Assembly (NCBI RefSeq): GCF_001586775.1
Contig: NZ_LQXS01000001.1
Span: 1-64,000, forward strand
Direction: 5' to 3'
DNA from: Sphingobacterium populi
Lineage (GTDB): Bacteria; Bacteroidota; Bacteroidia; Sphingobacteriales; Sphingobacteriaceae
DNA length: 64,000 bases
Program-made: the position numbers and the translations under genes
Shown here: positions 36,675 to 46,818 of the stretch, one piece after another
How the letters are laid out: every line of letters begins with the position of its first letter
Position numbering within the stretch: the stretch's first letter is position 1
Notes under the pieces: generated by a model
Seen by the model: only the letters and a program-made list of their open reading frames with translations
The model's database searches: none
What the model was told of the DNA's origin: nothing

Positions 36675-38957
36675 TTGAATAACTATAATACAGAAGATTA
36701 TTTAGCGGGACTCAACCCCTCTCAACGTGGTGCTGTAGAACAAATCAAAGGTCCAGTAATGATTGTAGCGGGTGCCGGATCTGGCAAAACTCGCGTAATT
36801 ACGTATCGTGTAGCACATTTGATTCGTCAAGGAGTAGATCCTTTCAATATATTGGTATTAACCTTTACCAACAAAGCGGCAAAGGAGATGCGCGAGCGAA
36901 TCATGAAAGTGGTAGGATCTGAAGCGAAGAACATCTGGATGGGTACTTTTCACTCGGTATTTGCGCGTATTTTGCGTTCGGAAGCCGAGTTGATCGGTTA
37001 TCCACGCAATTTCACAATTTACGATACCGACGATACCAAAAGTTTGCTGCGTGCGATTCTGCGCGAGATGAATTTAGATGATAAGCTGTACAATGCCAAT
37101 CATGTGTATGGACGAATATCTTCAGCCAAAAATAACCTGATATCGCCACAAGAATACAACAAGAATGAAGCAATCATGGCCGAAGATCGGTCGAATGGCC
37201 GTCCACAATTGGGCGAAATTTATATGACCTACGCGCAGCGTTGCTATCGTGCCGGAGCGATGGATTTCGATGACCTATTGTTCAAAACCAACGTATTGCT
37301 CAATAAACATCCCGATACGTTGCACAAATATCAGCATCAATTTAAATACCTGATGGTAGATGAGTATCAGGATACCAACTTTTCGCAGTACCTTATCGTA
37401 AAACGTTTGGCGGCGGTGCACGAGAATATCTGCGTGGTAGGGGATGATGCGCAAAGTATTTACGCTTTTCGCGGAGCGAATATCCAAAATATTCTAAATT
37501 TTCAGAAAGATTATCCTGACGTACAAGTGTTCAAATTAGAGCAAAATTACCGTTCGACCAAGATGATCGTCAATGCTGCAAATAGCATCATCGCCAACAA
37601 TAAAAATCAGCTGGAGAAAAATGTATTTTCGGACAACGAAGATGGTGAGAAAATCAAAGTAAGCCGTGCTTTCTCGGATAATGAAGAAGGAAAGATCGTG
37701 GCCGAAACTATTCTGCAGGAGAAATCTTTAAAAAATCTGGTATATAAGGATTTTGCCATTCTGTACCGTACCAACGCGCAATCAAGATCACTTGAAGAAG
37801 CACTAAGAAAACTCAATGTTCCGTATAAACTGTACGGCGGTACATCGTTTTATCAACGGAAAGAGATCAAAGACCTGATTTCCTATTTTAGACTTACCTT
37901 CAATCCTAATGATGAGGAAGCACTGAAGCGCGTGATCAATTACCCTCGAAGAGGTATTGGTGATACCACCATCGAAAAGCTCATGGTCGCTGCCGACCAG
38001 AATAATTATCGACTGTGGGATGTGCTAGCCAACTCCGGTAGCTTTCTGGATGGGCGTAGTGCTAATGCAGTTGTCAATTTTGCGACTATGATTCAAAGTT
38101 TTCAGGCAGTTGCTAAGAATCAATCGGCTTTTGACACGGCAATGCACATTGCGCAGCACTCTGGATTGCTGAAAAGTCTGTACGAGGATAAATCAGTTGA
38201 AGGTCTTAGTAGGTACGAAAATATACAAGAGTTACTTAACGGAATCAAAGAATTTTCGGAACGCGAGGATCTGGAAGAGAAAGGTTTGGATATCTTTTTA
38301 CAGGATGTTGCGCTCTTGACGAATGATGATAAAGATAAAGATCCCAATGCCGATACAGTCTCGTTGATGACTATCCACGCATCCAAAGGATTAGAGTTCA
38401 ATTCGGTATTCATCGTCGGGATGGAAGAAAACCTTTTCCCCTCCCAACTGTCTCTTAATTCGAGATCTGAATTGGAAGAAGAGCGTCGCTTATTTTACGT
38501 CGCGGTAACCCGTGCCGAGAAAAAATTGCATATTTCCTACGCTACATCACGATATCGTTGGGGATCATTGAATAATTGCGAACCGAGTCGTTTTTTAGAT
38601 GAATTGGCACCAGCATGTTTGGAGTTGGATTTCAAACCGAGAGTTCCTGCACAGCAGGAGGGCGGTTTCTCGTCCGAACGAATGGCATGGCAGCGCGAAG
38701 AATCATTCAGCAAGCCAAAGCCAAAAGTAGTAAAAACCACATCCATCTTGCCCAAAGCGCACGTGCCCACAGCAGGCTTTGCACCATCAGATACTAGTGG
38801 CCTACAGGTCGGCATGGAAGTTGAACATGAACGCTTCGGTTTTGGAAAAGTTGTGAACTTGGAAGGTAATCGACCTGACTTAAAAGCAACTATTTTTTTC
38901 AAAGAGTTGGGACAGAAGCAATTGTTGCTTAAATTTGCTAAGCTTCGAATTGTATAA
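36675..38957 (+). CDS. pcrA: UvrD/PcrA-family DNA helicase
   Basis: 3'-5' SF1A helicase in repair and replication-fork maintenance. LNPSQRGAVEQIKGPVMIVAGAGSGKTRVI at residues 13-42 (Q motif and Walker A), LTFTNKAAKEM, MVDEYQDTN, VVGDDAQSIYAFRGA, QNYRS, VSLMTIHASKGLEF and VAVTRAEKKLHIS are all visible. The C-terminus LQVGMEVEHERFGFGKVVNLEG is the Tudor-like RNAP-contact domain of PcrA. The start is TTG at 36675; the next ATG (codon 29) would cut into the Q motif. 760 aa is normal. Confidence 0.92.
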   Translation: MNNYNTEDYLAGLNPSQRGAVEQIKGPVMIVAGAGSGKTRVITYRVAHLIRQGVDPFNILVLTFTNKAAKEMRERIMKVVGSEAKNIWMGTFHSVFARILRSEAELIGYPRNFTIYDTDDTKSLLRAILREMNLDDKLYNANHVYGRISSAKNNLISPQEYNKNEAIMAEDRSNGRPQLGEIYMTYAQRCYRAGAMDFDDLLFKTNVLLNKHPDTLHKYQHQFKYLMVDEYQDTNFSQYLIVKRLAAVHENICVVGDDAQSIYAFRGANIQNILNFQKDYPDVQVFKLEQNYRSTKMIVNAANSIIANNKNQLEKNVFSDNEDGEKIKVSRAFSDNEEGKIVAETILQEKSLKNLVYKDFAILYRTNAQSRSLEEALRKLNVPYKLYGGTSFYQRKEIKDLISYFRLTFNPNDEEALKRVINYPRRGIGDTTIEKLMVAADQNNYRLWDVLANSGSFLDGRSANAVVNFATMIQSFQAVAKNQSAFDTAMHIAQHSGLLKSLYEDKSVEGLSRYENIQELLNGIKEFSEREDLEEKGLDIFLQDVALLTNDDKDKDPNADTVSLMTIHASKGLEFNSVFIVGMEENLFPSQLSLNSRSELEEERRLFYVAVTRAEKKLHISYATSRYRWGSLNNCEPSRFLDELAPACLELDFKPRVPAQQEGGFSSERMAWQREESFSKPKPKVVKTTSILPKAHVPTAGFAPSDTSGLQVGMEVEHERFGFGKVVNLEGNRPDLKATIFFKELGQKQLLLKFAKLRIV

Positions 38958-39028
38958 TAAAACACAATTAATAAAGAATTAGGACGTCATTAGCTTCATA
39001 ATCAGACGTTTGTATATAAAATAACACT

Positions 39029-39757
39029 ATGAGTTTTGATTATAATAGTACTCGGTCGCACCTGATTTTGGCCGAATATGGCCGTAATGTGCAAAATATG
39101 GTCGACTATATTTGCACCATCTCAGATCGTGACGAGCGTAATCGGTTGGCACAGGTCGTGATTGATATGATGGGAGTTTTAAATCCCCATTTGCGTGACG
39201 TATCCGATTTCAAGCACAAGCTATGGGATCATTTATATATTATTTCTGATTTCAAGATAGATGTAGATTCACCTTATCCTATTCCAGAAAGAGGACAGAT
39301 TAGACAAAAACCTGAAACTTTGTCTTATCCGCAAAAACGCATTCGTTACAAACACTACGGCCGTACCGTAGAAGATATGATTAGCAAAGCGATTGCACAG
39401 CCTGAGCCAGAATATACCGATCGTATGGCATTATCCATTGCTAATTTTATGAAGATGGCTTATTTGTCGTGGAATAAAGATTCGGTATCTGATGAACATA
39501 TCATCCAAGATTTGAAAGAATTGTCAAAAGGTGCTTTGGTGCTGCCGGCGGATACGGTATTGACCAAATTAGATTTCAAATCGGCGCCTCCAGGCAGTCG
39601 TACAAAATCGACCAGTACCGGGCAGCAAAATAACCATCAGAAAAATGCCGGAGCGGGTAAAAAGCCGATGATGAAAAAGAAAGTCGGCGGTTATAGCAAC
39701 AATAACAAGAACAATAATAATAGTAACTACAATAACAACAGAAAGAAGTTTCAATAA
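39029..39757 (+). CDS. DUF4290 family protein
   Basis: 242 aa, the Bacteroidota-specific DUF4290 family of unknown function. Conserved part: LAEYGRNVQNMVDYICTISDRDERNRLAQVVIDMMG and DFKHKLWDHLYIISDFKIDVDSPYP. After residue ~190 it becomes a low-complexity Lys/Gly/Asn tail (poly-Asn stretches near 220-237). It lies between pcrA (71 nt) and murA, a common neighbourhood, and may be in one transcript with them. Confidence 0.8.
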   Translation: MSFDYNSTRSHLILAEYGRNVQNMVDYICTISDRDERNRLAQVVIDMMGVLNPHLRDVSDFKHKLWDHLYIISDFKIDVDSPYPIPERGQIRQKPETLSYPQKRIRYKHYGRTVEDMISKAIAQPEPEYTDRMALSIANFMKMAYLSWNKDSVSDEHIIQDLKELSKGALVLPADTVLTKLDFKSAPPGSRTKSTSTGQQNNHQKNAGAGKKPMMKKKVGGYSNNNKNNNNSNYNNNRKKFQ

Positions 39758-39826
39758 GTTGTAAAACACAGAAGAGGTAGATCGCGATTTACCTCTTCTG
39801 TGTCTACAATGGAATGCAATATACCT

Positions 39827-41152
39827 ATGAACGCATTTGAAATACGTGGCGGGAAGCCATTGAGTGGAGAGATCATTCCACAAGGAGCTAAAAATGAAGC
39901 GTTGCAAATTATTTCTGCCGTGCTGCTATCTCCCGAAAAGATCACCATCAGCAATATCCCAGATATTAAGGATGTAAATAAATTGATCGATCTATTGGCG
40001 GCTTTGGGCGTATCTGTCAATCGTTTGAATGAAGATACTTACGAGTTCGAAGCGAAAGATATTAATATCGACTACTTCCAATCCGATGAGTTTAAGAAAA
40101 AAGGTGGCAGTCTGCGTGGATCTATCATGATCGTAGGGCCGCTTTTGGCTCGTTTTGGTAAAGCTGCTATTCCTAAACCGGGTGGCGATAAGATTGGCCG
40201 CCGGAGATTGGATACACACTTTTTGGGTTTTGAAAAATTGGGAGCCAAATTTAATTACGACGCCGACAAAAATTTCTTTAATGTAGATGCTACGCAGTTA
40301 AAAGGCACCTATATCCTTATGGATGAGGCCTCAGTAACGGGTACCGCAAATATTGTGATGGCTGCTGTATTAGCCAAAGGCACAACGACGATTTATAACG
40401 CCGCTTGCGAACCATATCTACAACAGCTTTGTAAGATGCTGAACCGTATGGGCGCCAAGATTTCTGGTATCGGATCTAATTTGTTGACCATCGAAGGTGT
40501 CGACAAATTAGGAGGAACGACACACCGTATGTTGCCAGATATGATCGAGATTGGTTCATTTATCGGTCTGGCAGCGATGACCGGATCGGAGCTTACCATC
40601 AAAGATGTTTGCTTTGCTGAATTAGGGATCATTCCATCTATTTTTGCTCGATTAGGTATACAATTCGAACTACGGGGAGACGATATTTACATTCCTGCTC
40701 AAAAGAGTTACGAGATTGATACATTCATTGATGGCTCTATCTTGACCATTTCTGATGCGCCTTGGCCGGGTTTTACGCCCGATTTATTGAGTATCGTACT
40801 GGTTACGGCTATACAAGCAAAGGGAAACGTTCTGATTCATCAAAAAATGTTCGAAAGCCGATTGTTTTTTGTAGACAAATTGATCGATATGGGGGCACAA
40901 ATTATTTTATGTGATCCACACCGTGCCACCGTAATAGGTTTGAATAAGCAAAATACATTGCGTGGCATTGAAATGACGTCTCCAGATATTCGTGCAGGAG
41001 TATCACTTTTGATAGCAGCTTTGTCTGCTCAAGGTACATCGGTGATCCATAATATCGAACAAATTGAGCGCGGATATCAGCATATTGAGAAACGGTTGAA
41101 AGCTTTAGGAGCTGATATTCGTCGTGTAGATGCCTCTCCGCAAGGGCATTAG
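39827..41152 (+). CDS. murA: UDP-N-acetylglucosamine 1-carboxyvinyltransferase, Asp-type
   Basis: First committed step of peptidoglycan synthesis: transfers enolpyruvate from PEP to UDP-GlcNAc. Two EPSP-synthase-like domains; Lys22 (GAKNEAL) and the catalytic Asp in GFTPDLLSI are visible. At the position of the fosfomycin-reactive Cys115 (E. coli PGGCTIGARP) this protein has Asp121 (PGGDKIGRRR, codon 40187-40189). Cys-to-Asp enzymes are known to be active and insensitive to fosfomycin. I use the ATG at 39827; 39800 is also possible (9 more residues). 441 aa. Confidence 0.93.
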   Translation: MNAFEIRGGKPLSGEIIPQGAKNEALQIISAVLLSPEKITISNIPDIKDVNKLIDLLAALGVSVNRLNEDTYEFEAKDINIDYFQSDEFKKKGGSLRGSIMIVGPLLARFGKAAIPKPGGDKIGRRRLDTHFLGFEKLGAKFNYDADKNFFNVDATQLKGTYILMDEASVTGTANIVMAAVLAKGTTTIYNAACEPYLQQLCKMLNRMGAKISGIGSNLLTIEGVDKLGGTTHRMLPDMIEIGSFIGLAAMTGSELTIKDVCFAELGIIPSIFARLGIQFELRGDDIYIPAQKSYEIDTFIDGSILTISDAPWPGFTPDLLSIVLVTAIQAKGNVLIHQKMFESRLFFVDKLIDMGAQIILCDPHRATVIGLNKQNTLRGIEMTSPDIRAGVSLLIAALSAQGTSVIHNIEQIERGYQHIEKRLKALGADIRRVDASPQGH

Positions 41153-41191
41153 CGTTTTTTTGATTTTTTTCGCTTATTGCAGAATACTTTT

Positions 41192-41199
41192 TATATTTG
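41192..41199 (+). promoter_or_regulatory. -7 element of the YceI gene
   Basis: TATATTTG, 37 nt before the ATG at 41237. No clear TTG -33. Confidence 0.45.
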
Positions 41200-41236
41200 C
41201 TCTCAACTAGATGTTTAAACATTAAATAGATCAATC

Positions 41237-41866
41237 ATGAATAGAATGACAGTAGTAGCGGCAGCAGCTGCATTAATTTTGTCAGCTTGTGCTGGCAACC
41301 CAGAAGGTAAAAAAGCAGAAACGGCTGATGCCGTAGAAGCTGGCGAAGCAGTAGGTACAGCTTACAATGTAGATGCAACACAATCTTCTGTAATCTGGAA
41401 AGGTACGAAAGTGACTGGATTTCACGAAGGTACTGTTGATATCAAATCTGGTTCTTTGCTAGTAGATAACGAAGCTATTTCTGGTGGTAACTTTGTATTG
41501 GATATGAACTCGATCAGCGCTACTGATCTTGAGGGTGAATACAAAGAGAAGTTGGATGGTCACTTAAAAAGCGAAGATTTCTTCAACTCGGCAGAGCATT
41601 CTGAAGCTACATTCCAAATCACAGAAGTACGTGAAGGTGCTTCGGCTAACGATGTAGTGATTGCGGGTAACCTGACTATTAAAGGTATCTCTAAAAATGT
41701 TACTTTTGATGCTACTGTTGAAGAGCTAACTGAAACTACTGTTAAAGTAAAAGCAGATTTTAACATTACACGTGCAGATTGGGGAGTTAACTACTCTGGT
41801 AAAGAGGATGATTTGATCTCTAAAGAGATCAATTTCAAAGTTAATCTTGTAGCCAACAAAGCATAG
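41237..41866 (+). CDS. YceI-family lipoprotein
   Basis: 209 aa. Signal with lipobox ILSACAG (Cys near residue 17), then a Glu/Ala-rich spacer and the YceI lipocalin-like beta-barrel: AYNVDATQSSVIWKGTKVTGFHEGTVDIKSGSL, ISATDLEGEYKEKLDGHLKSEDFFNSAEHSEATFQI, GNLTIKGISKNVTFDA. YceI proteins bind polyisoprenoids or similar amphiphiles; the ligand here is unknown. Own promoter and terminator, so monocistronic. Confidence 0.9.
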   Translation: MNRMTVVAAAAALILSACAGNPEGKKAETADAVEAGEAVGTAYNVDATQSSVIWKGTKVTGFHEGTVDIKSGSLLVDNEAISGGNFVLDMNSISATDLEGEYKEKLDGHLKSEDFFNSAEHSEATFQITEVREGASANDVVIAGNLTIKGISKNVTFDATVEELTETTVKVKADFNITRADWGVNYSGKEDDLISKEINFKVNLVANKA

Positions 41867-41903
41867 TACATAGACATAGTCTAGCGGAGCTAAGACTAGC
41901 GGG

Positions 41904-41937
41904 AAAACCTACAGAACTATATCTGTAGGTTTTTTTT
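41904..41937 (+). terminator. Terminator of the YceI gene
   Basis: ACCTACAGA (41907-41915) pairs with TCTGTAGGT (41922-41930), followed by T7. Confidence 0.85.
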
Positions 41938-42029
41938 ATGGCCTTCGCACTCAATACTTCTCAAATTAACATGACATTGGCTTTTAGTAGAGGTGCTTTT
42001 TTGTATATTTAGACTTTAAAGTTTAAACT

Positions 42030-43226
42030 ATGAAGACTATTGACGATTTAAATTTTTCGGGTAAAAAAGCACTTGTGCGTGTGGATTTTAATGTGCCTTT
42101 GGATGACAAGTTCAACATCACAGATGACAATCGTATACAAGGTGCCTTGCCGACTATACAAAAAATATTGAAGGATGGTGGATCCGTTATTTTGATGTCG
42201 CATCTTGGCAGACCAAAAGAAGGGCCTGTAGATAAGTATTCGTTAAAGCACATTGTAAAACACCTGTCTGACGTGTTAGGTGTAGCAGTACAATTCGCAA
42301 ATGACTGTATCGGTAGCGAAGCAACTGATAAAGCAGCTGCCCTGAAAGCAGGTGAGGTTTTGCTATTAGAAAATCTTCGTTTTTATAAAGAAGAAGAAAA
42401 AGGGGATAAAGAATTTGCGAAAAAGCTAGCAGCGCTTGGTGATGTATATGTGAATGATGCTTTTGGAACAGCACACCGTGCGCATGCCTCGACAGCGATC
42501 ATTGCAGAGAATTTCCCAAAAAATAAGGTTGTTGGTTATCTGATGGCCAAAGAGGTAGAAAATGCCGAGAAAGTTATGAATCATCCAACAAGGCCATTCA
42601 CAGCTATCATGGGTGGCGCAAAAGTATCCGATAAGTTGGAATTGATCGAAGCATTGTTAGATAAAGTCGATAATTTGATTATCGGTGGTGGTATGGCTTA
42701 CACATTTGTCAAAGCTCGTGGCGGCGAGATTGGCCAATCGTTGGTGGAATTGGATAAATTGGATTTGGCAAACGAGCTAGTGAAGAAAGCAGAAGAGAAA
42801 AATGTAAACTTGGTGTTGCCGACCGATGCACAAATTGCAGATCGCTTTGCCAACGATGCCGAAGTATATAATGGTGCTAATGATTCCATTCCTGCTGATA
42901 AGCAAGGATTAGATATTGGTTCAGAATCTGGTGAGCATTTTGCAGAAGTGATTTCTGCCTCCAATACCTTATTGTGGAACGGTCCGATGGGTGTATTCGA
43001 AATGGATACGTTTGCGAAAGGTACGCGCGTAGTGGCGGATGCAGTAGTGGCTGCTACAGAGCGCGGAGCATTTTCATTGATCGGCGGTGGCGATTCTGCT
43101 GCTGCGGTTTCTAAATTCGGGATGACAGAGCATGTGAGTTATGTAAGTACGGGCGGTGGAGCTTTGCTCGAATACATGGAAGGGAAAACGCTTCCTGGCG
43201 TAAAAGCAATCACCGAAGGCGAATAA
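42030..43226 (+). CDS. pgk: Phosphoglycerate kinase
   Basis: Glycolytic kinase, 1,3-bisphosphoglycerate + ADP to 3-phosphoglycerate + ATP. N-terminal [14 protein letters not shown], substrate-binding MSHLGRPK, hinge [16 protein letters not shown], nucleotide-binding [10 protein letters not shown] and [12 protein letters not shown]. 398 aa, normal, cytosolic. Single gene followed by a strong bidirectional terminator. Confidence 0.97.
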   Translation: MKTIDDLNFSGKKALVRVDFNVPLDDKFNITDDNRIQGALPTIQKILKDGGSVILMSHLGRPKEGPVDKYSLKHIVKHLSDVLGVAVQFANDCIGSEATDKAAALKAGEVLLLENLRFYKEEEKGDKEFAKKLAALGDVYVNDAFGTAHRAHASTAIIAENFPKNKVVGYLMAKEVENAEKVMNHPTRPFTAIMGGAKVSDKLELIEALLDKVDNLIIGGGMAYTFVKARGGEIGQSLVELDKLDLANELVKKAEEKNVNLVLPTDAQIADRFANDAEVYNGANDSIPADKQGLDIGSESGEHFAEVISASNTLLWNGPMGVFEMDTFAKGTRVVADAVVAATERGAFSLIGGGDSAAAVSKFGMTEHVSYVSTGGGALLEYMEGKTLPGVKAITEGE

Positions 43227-43254
43227 GCTTTATCAATCGTTTTGGATTATTAAT

Positions 43255-43290
43255 AAAAAGCTTCAGTCAAAAAATCGACTGAAGCTTTTT
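43255..43290. terminator. Bidirectional terminator between pgk and the propeller/barrel gene
   Basis: AAAAAGCTTCAGTC (43255-43268) pairs perfectly with GACTGAAGCTTTTT (43277-43290). Confidence 0.9.
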
Positions 43291-43324
43291 GTTTTAACAC
43301 CTGTATCGGCATAGTGCTACAATG

Positions 43325-46159
43325 TTAATACGTATAACTGATGTTGAATACGGGTACTACGCGCTGTGATGCGCGCTGATCATTAATATAGATACCTTGG
43401 AGGCCAATATTCACATCGGGCAACACGTAGCGCAGAAAGTTCACATCTGCAGATAGTCCTACACCAAAAGTTTTGGGCGCGATTCCCGAATCTTGTATGT
43501 TTTGGTAATCAGAAAACAACCGAGCTTGGATACGCTTTATATATGCTAGCGGCCCCACGGTCCAATCTGGATAAGCTATCGGCATACGGTACGACAGCAA
43601 TAAGGTGTTGTCTACACGTGGAGATGGGAAATAACCAAAGCCACTGACTACCGGAATATCGTTATTGAATAGATATGTACCGGTTTTATGTTGAAAACCT
43701 ATCCGCACTTGTAGACCATGATTGGATATGATGCCTGGAAAGAAAAATCCAGTTCTTACCGATAGAATATTGCCCGATAAGGCATCGCCAGCGAATGGCA
43801 AATGTCGATAAGTCATACTGAAGTTTTGTCCCCACATAGGTTGTAGATCCATCGTGCTGCGGCGCATATTGCGGTTAAAGTAGATTTGATAAGTCATCGG
43901 AAAGGCGATTTCCTCATTAAAGTTGCTAAGTCGCATATTGACATCATATCGTTTGAGGTATGAAGTTCCCAGATTTAAACCATAACTATAAATCATATGT
44001 TGTCTAAAGATAGACAGAGGGATCTGTACGTTAGCAGCATATAGGTGCTCACGCCAATCAAACTGGATGAAGCTCTGTTCATTTTCACGTGCTTGGCCAA
44101 TTTGTCCTCTATTCTCATAACGCAAAGAAAACTTGGGGTAATATTTGGCATACGTGAAATCTGCGCTATAAATACTTTTACGGATATCTGTGTCATATTC
44201 GTAACCAAGTACAATTTGTGACGTATTCAAAAGATCGTTTGCCAACCAAAATACACCCGGTCGAAAGTTATCCAAGCTTTCAAAGTTATTGCTACTAATA
44301 GATAAACTATGAAAGTTGAATAAGCCAGAAATGCTATTATACGGGAGGCTACTAAGCGAATCGCTGGCTAATGTGTCGGTAAGTACCGCAGTGTGCTGCC
44401 CTTGCTCCGTATCTCGTCGATCGTAAAGCAATTGCTTGGTTGATGCTGGCAAAATCTGAGTTAAAGACTCAATTGGTCGTAGCGTTATCCGATATCCGTC
44501 GGGTGTGTATTCGTTTAATAAAAGAGAGTCAGAAGCTAGCAAAGATGGGTTAAAAGCGCCGTAAAGTGCATCTGTTAGTGCATGAATAGTTTGTGTATCA
44601 CGATCCCAGCGATACAGATTATCTATGGCATTATAATGCGCCTTGTAAATAATATCGTCGCCAGCATAGATCGGGCGCTCAAGCGTTTGTTGCCCCCAAG
44701 GTAATAATTGCTCGTACTTCCCAGTAGTTGTTTCAAATTCGATTAAGCTCGTTCCAAGAGCGGAAACGGCAATACAAACAATTTTCTGACCGTTGCTATG
44801 AAACTGCGGTTGCTGTATGTGTATGCCGTCTGGAATCAAAAAGCTGCTTACCAAAGTTTCTGTAGCTAGGTCATAGCGTAATAAACTACTGCGGCCTGCA
44901 GGGTCAACGCGTACAACTGCGAGGATCTTATTATCCGCAGATAGACTAGGTGTATACACAAAATCGGGAAGATGAAGCGTTTTTCGCGCGCCAGTTTTCC
45001 AGTTTAATAGATGAATAACTTGGAATGTATTCTTGCCGTATCGCGGATTTTTACGGATCTCATCCCATACAATCAAGTTTTTATTAATATGAAAATAGGG
45101 AGTCAACTGTTGTCCAGTATACGCGATATGAGTTGATTTTCCGTCATAAATACTCACAATTTGCGACACCTTTTGAGGACTTTGAAATAAACTGAAAACC
45201 TTGCCGTCGTCATATTGTGGAAGCATATAATTCTGTGGATAGCGGCTCGATGGAGTCGGTAGGGCAGTCATTATTTTTTTTCCGATAGCTTCCTCTTTCC
45301 ATACTGTGCTGAAAGAGTCGATGCTACTTTTATACAATTTTTGACTATTCAGAGATGCCGAATTATTACGGAGAGCTTTATAGAAATTGAAAGGGCGAAA
45401 AAGATTTCCGCGCATATCGTCAAGTATTTTTTCTCGAATCTCATAGCCATACTGATTGGTCAGATGGACATTCATCAAGTAGCCTGTAAGGTAAAATGTG
45501 GGTGTGATATCCCTAAAAGAACCTAAGATATTTTTGTCAAATGTGTAAGACCTACCGCTTAGTTCGTTTGCCCGAAGTGGCATAAACCAGGAGGGCATGC
45601 GGCCGCGACCGCCAGTGGAAAATTGCGTCTCAGTGGCAACGGCGTCTCCCTCAAAATACCATGCTGGCAGGTGGATGCCAAACATTGCAAAAGCGAATTG
45701 CTCCAAAAATGGAGCTCTTAATTTGCCTGACAATTTGTCCATTTGTGCAACATGCCGCAGCTCATGCTGAGCTAAGTTAGGAAGCCATTCCACGTTACTT
45801 GCGACGCCACTCGGCAAGGGGAAGAACTCCGTTTTTCGAGGCGCGAGCTGTACAAAACCATTTTGTAAAATATGATTTGCATGTAATACTACCGGAATTT
45901 TTCGGGGATGGCTGTTCAAATCTTCACTTGCATAATAGCGCATACTATCTAATAAATTCGTCAGGAGGGAGGCTTGCCGACGGTACGACTTAGGGAAAAT
46001 AACTCGGTGATGCGGTGTCTGAAACTGCTCCCATTTGATGCGCGGATCTACCTGATCATTGTCTATGATTTGAGCATTTAACGTATGTGATGTTAATATG
46101 TAGATTAAAATACTTAAGTATTTGATAATGTAGTGTATATGGTATTTATATCTATTCAT
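43325..46159 (-). CDS. Outer-membrane protein with metallopeptidase-like, beta-propeller and barrel regions
   Basis: 944 aa with signal peptide (IIKYLSILIYILTSHTLNAQ). The N-terminal domain carries HELRH at 132-136 and Glu170 in WYFEGDAVATE, the arrangement of a gluzincin (MA-clan) zinc site. About 320-620 has repeats such as TPSLSADNKILAVVRVDPAGRSSLLRYDL and QPQFHSNGQKIVCIAV, typical of TolB/WD40-like propellers. From about 660 to the end there are alternating beta strands ending in FNISYTY, as in outer-membrane barrels. I know no named protein with this layout; hydrolytic activity is inference. Followed downstream by the pgk terminator. Confidence 0.7.
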   Translation of the reverse strand: MNRYKYHIHYIIKYLSILIYILTSHTLNAQIIDNDQVDPRIKWEQFQTPHHRVIFPKSYRRQASLLTNLLDSMRYYASEDLNSHPRKIPVVLHANHILQNGFVQLAPRKTEFFPLPSGVASNVEWLPNLAQHELRHVAQMDKLSGKLRAPFLEQFAFAMFGIHLPAWYFEGDAVATETQFSTGGRGRMPSWFMPLRANELSGRSYTFDKNILGSFRDITPTFYLTGYLMNVHLTNQYGYEIREKILDDMRGNLFRPFNFYKALRNNSASLNSQKLYKSSIDSFSTVWKEEAIGKKIMTALPTPSSRYPQNYMLPQYDDGKVFSLFQSPQKVSQIVSIYDGKSTHIAYTGQQLTPYFHINKNLIVWDEIRKNPRYGKNTFQVIHLLNWKTGARKTLHLPDFVYTPSLSADNKILAVVRVDPAGRSSLLRYDLATETLVSSFLIPDGIHIQQPQFHSNGQKIVCIAVSALGTSLIEFETTTGKYEQLLPWGQQTLERPIYAGDDIIYKAHYNAIDNLYRWDRDTQTIHALTDALYGAFNPSLLASDSLLLNEYTPDGYRITLRPIESLTQILPASTKQLLYDRRDTEQGQHTAVLTDTLASDSLSSLPYNSISGLFNFHSLSISSNNFESLDNFRPGVFWLANDLLNTSQIVLGYEYDTDIRKSIYSADFTYAKYYPKFSLRYENRGQIGQARENEQSFIQFDWREHLYAANVQIPLSIFRQHMIYSYGLNLGTSYLKRYDVNMRLSNFNEEIAFPMTYQIYFNRNMRRSTMDLQPMWGQNFSMTYRHLPFAGDALSGNILSVRTGFFFPGIISNHGLQVRIGFQHKTGTYLFNNDIPVVSGFGYFPSPRVDNTLLLSYRMPIAYPDWTVGPLAYIKRIQARLFSDYQNIQDSGIAPKTFGVGLSADVNFLRYVLPDVNIGLQGIYINDQRASQRVVPVFNISYTY

Positions 46160-46818
46160 TTTTAGGTTAAGCTAATTTTATTAGTATTATGACGGCTAAT
46201 GTTATGAACAACTTGTTAAGTTATTTTTTTATAAAACACTGTTTAATAGTTTTTTATGATTTATTACTTAAGTGATTTTTTTGCTATTTTGATGATAGTT
46301 TTTTCCTGATTATCGCTACGATTAGGCTTGGTGCTATTACGAGATAAAGCTAAACTATTTTGCGATATAATGTGTACTTGCAGAACAGTATTTTTTTAAA
46401 ATTTCAGTTGGCGATTTGTAGCCTGATAAGATTTTCTCTTTAAATCGAACTATTACGCGGTCACTACTGGCGCTGTCTTTCTTTAGAAATTCTTTCGCTA
46501 TGAGATGGATCTTGCATCTTGTAGAAGTTGAAGTTGTTTTGAATATGGTAAGAGTGGTCTAGGTTTTATTCTGTCCTATAGTAATATGATCTGGCGACAT
46601 AATATATTGTTGGTAAATAGGTGACAGGATGTCATTGTACCTGTGTGGTGATCTGGTCGGTATTTGACCTTTTGGTCTTTGCTTCGGTAGGATAATAGCA
46701 CAATAGTAGTAGATATAAAGCTCTAAAATTTAATTAGTGATTCCCGTCAAAATACCCGACTTTTGCAAGCGAATTATCAGATCAACACCAATGTAGGGTT
46801 TAATCATAGGAGGGCATT
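46160..46818. other. AT-rich 659-nt intergenic region with a possible gene remnant
   Basis: No complete gene. On the minus strand a frame is open from about 46557 down to a stop near 46370, about 62 codons without an ATG, reading ...VRFKEKILSGYKSPTEILKKY... near its end. It may be a decayed C-terminus, but a chance open frame in AT-rich DNA is equally possible. The plus-strand end serves as the mgtE leader. Confidence 0.35.
46808..46814 (+). promoter_or_regulatory. Strong Shine-Dalgarno site of mgtE
   Basis: AGGAGGG ending 4 nt before the ATG at 46819. Most other genes here have AT-rich leaders without such a site, so this one stands out. Confidence 0.55.

Noticed and set aside
36675..36757. 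Start of pcrA at the internal ATG (codon 29)
   Set aside because: It would remove the conserved LNPSQRGAVE Q motif; the TTG start at 36675 keeps it.
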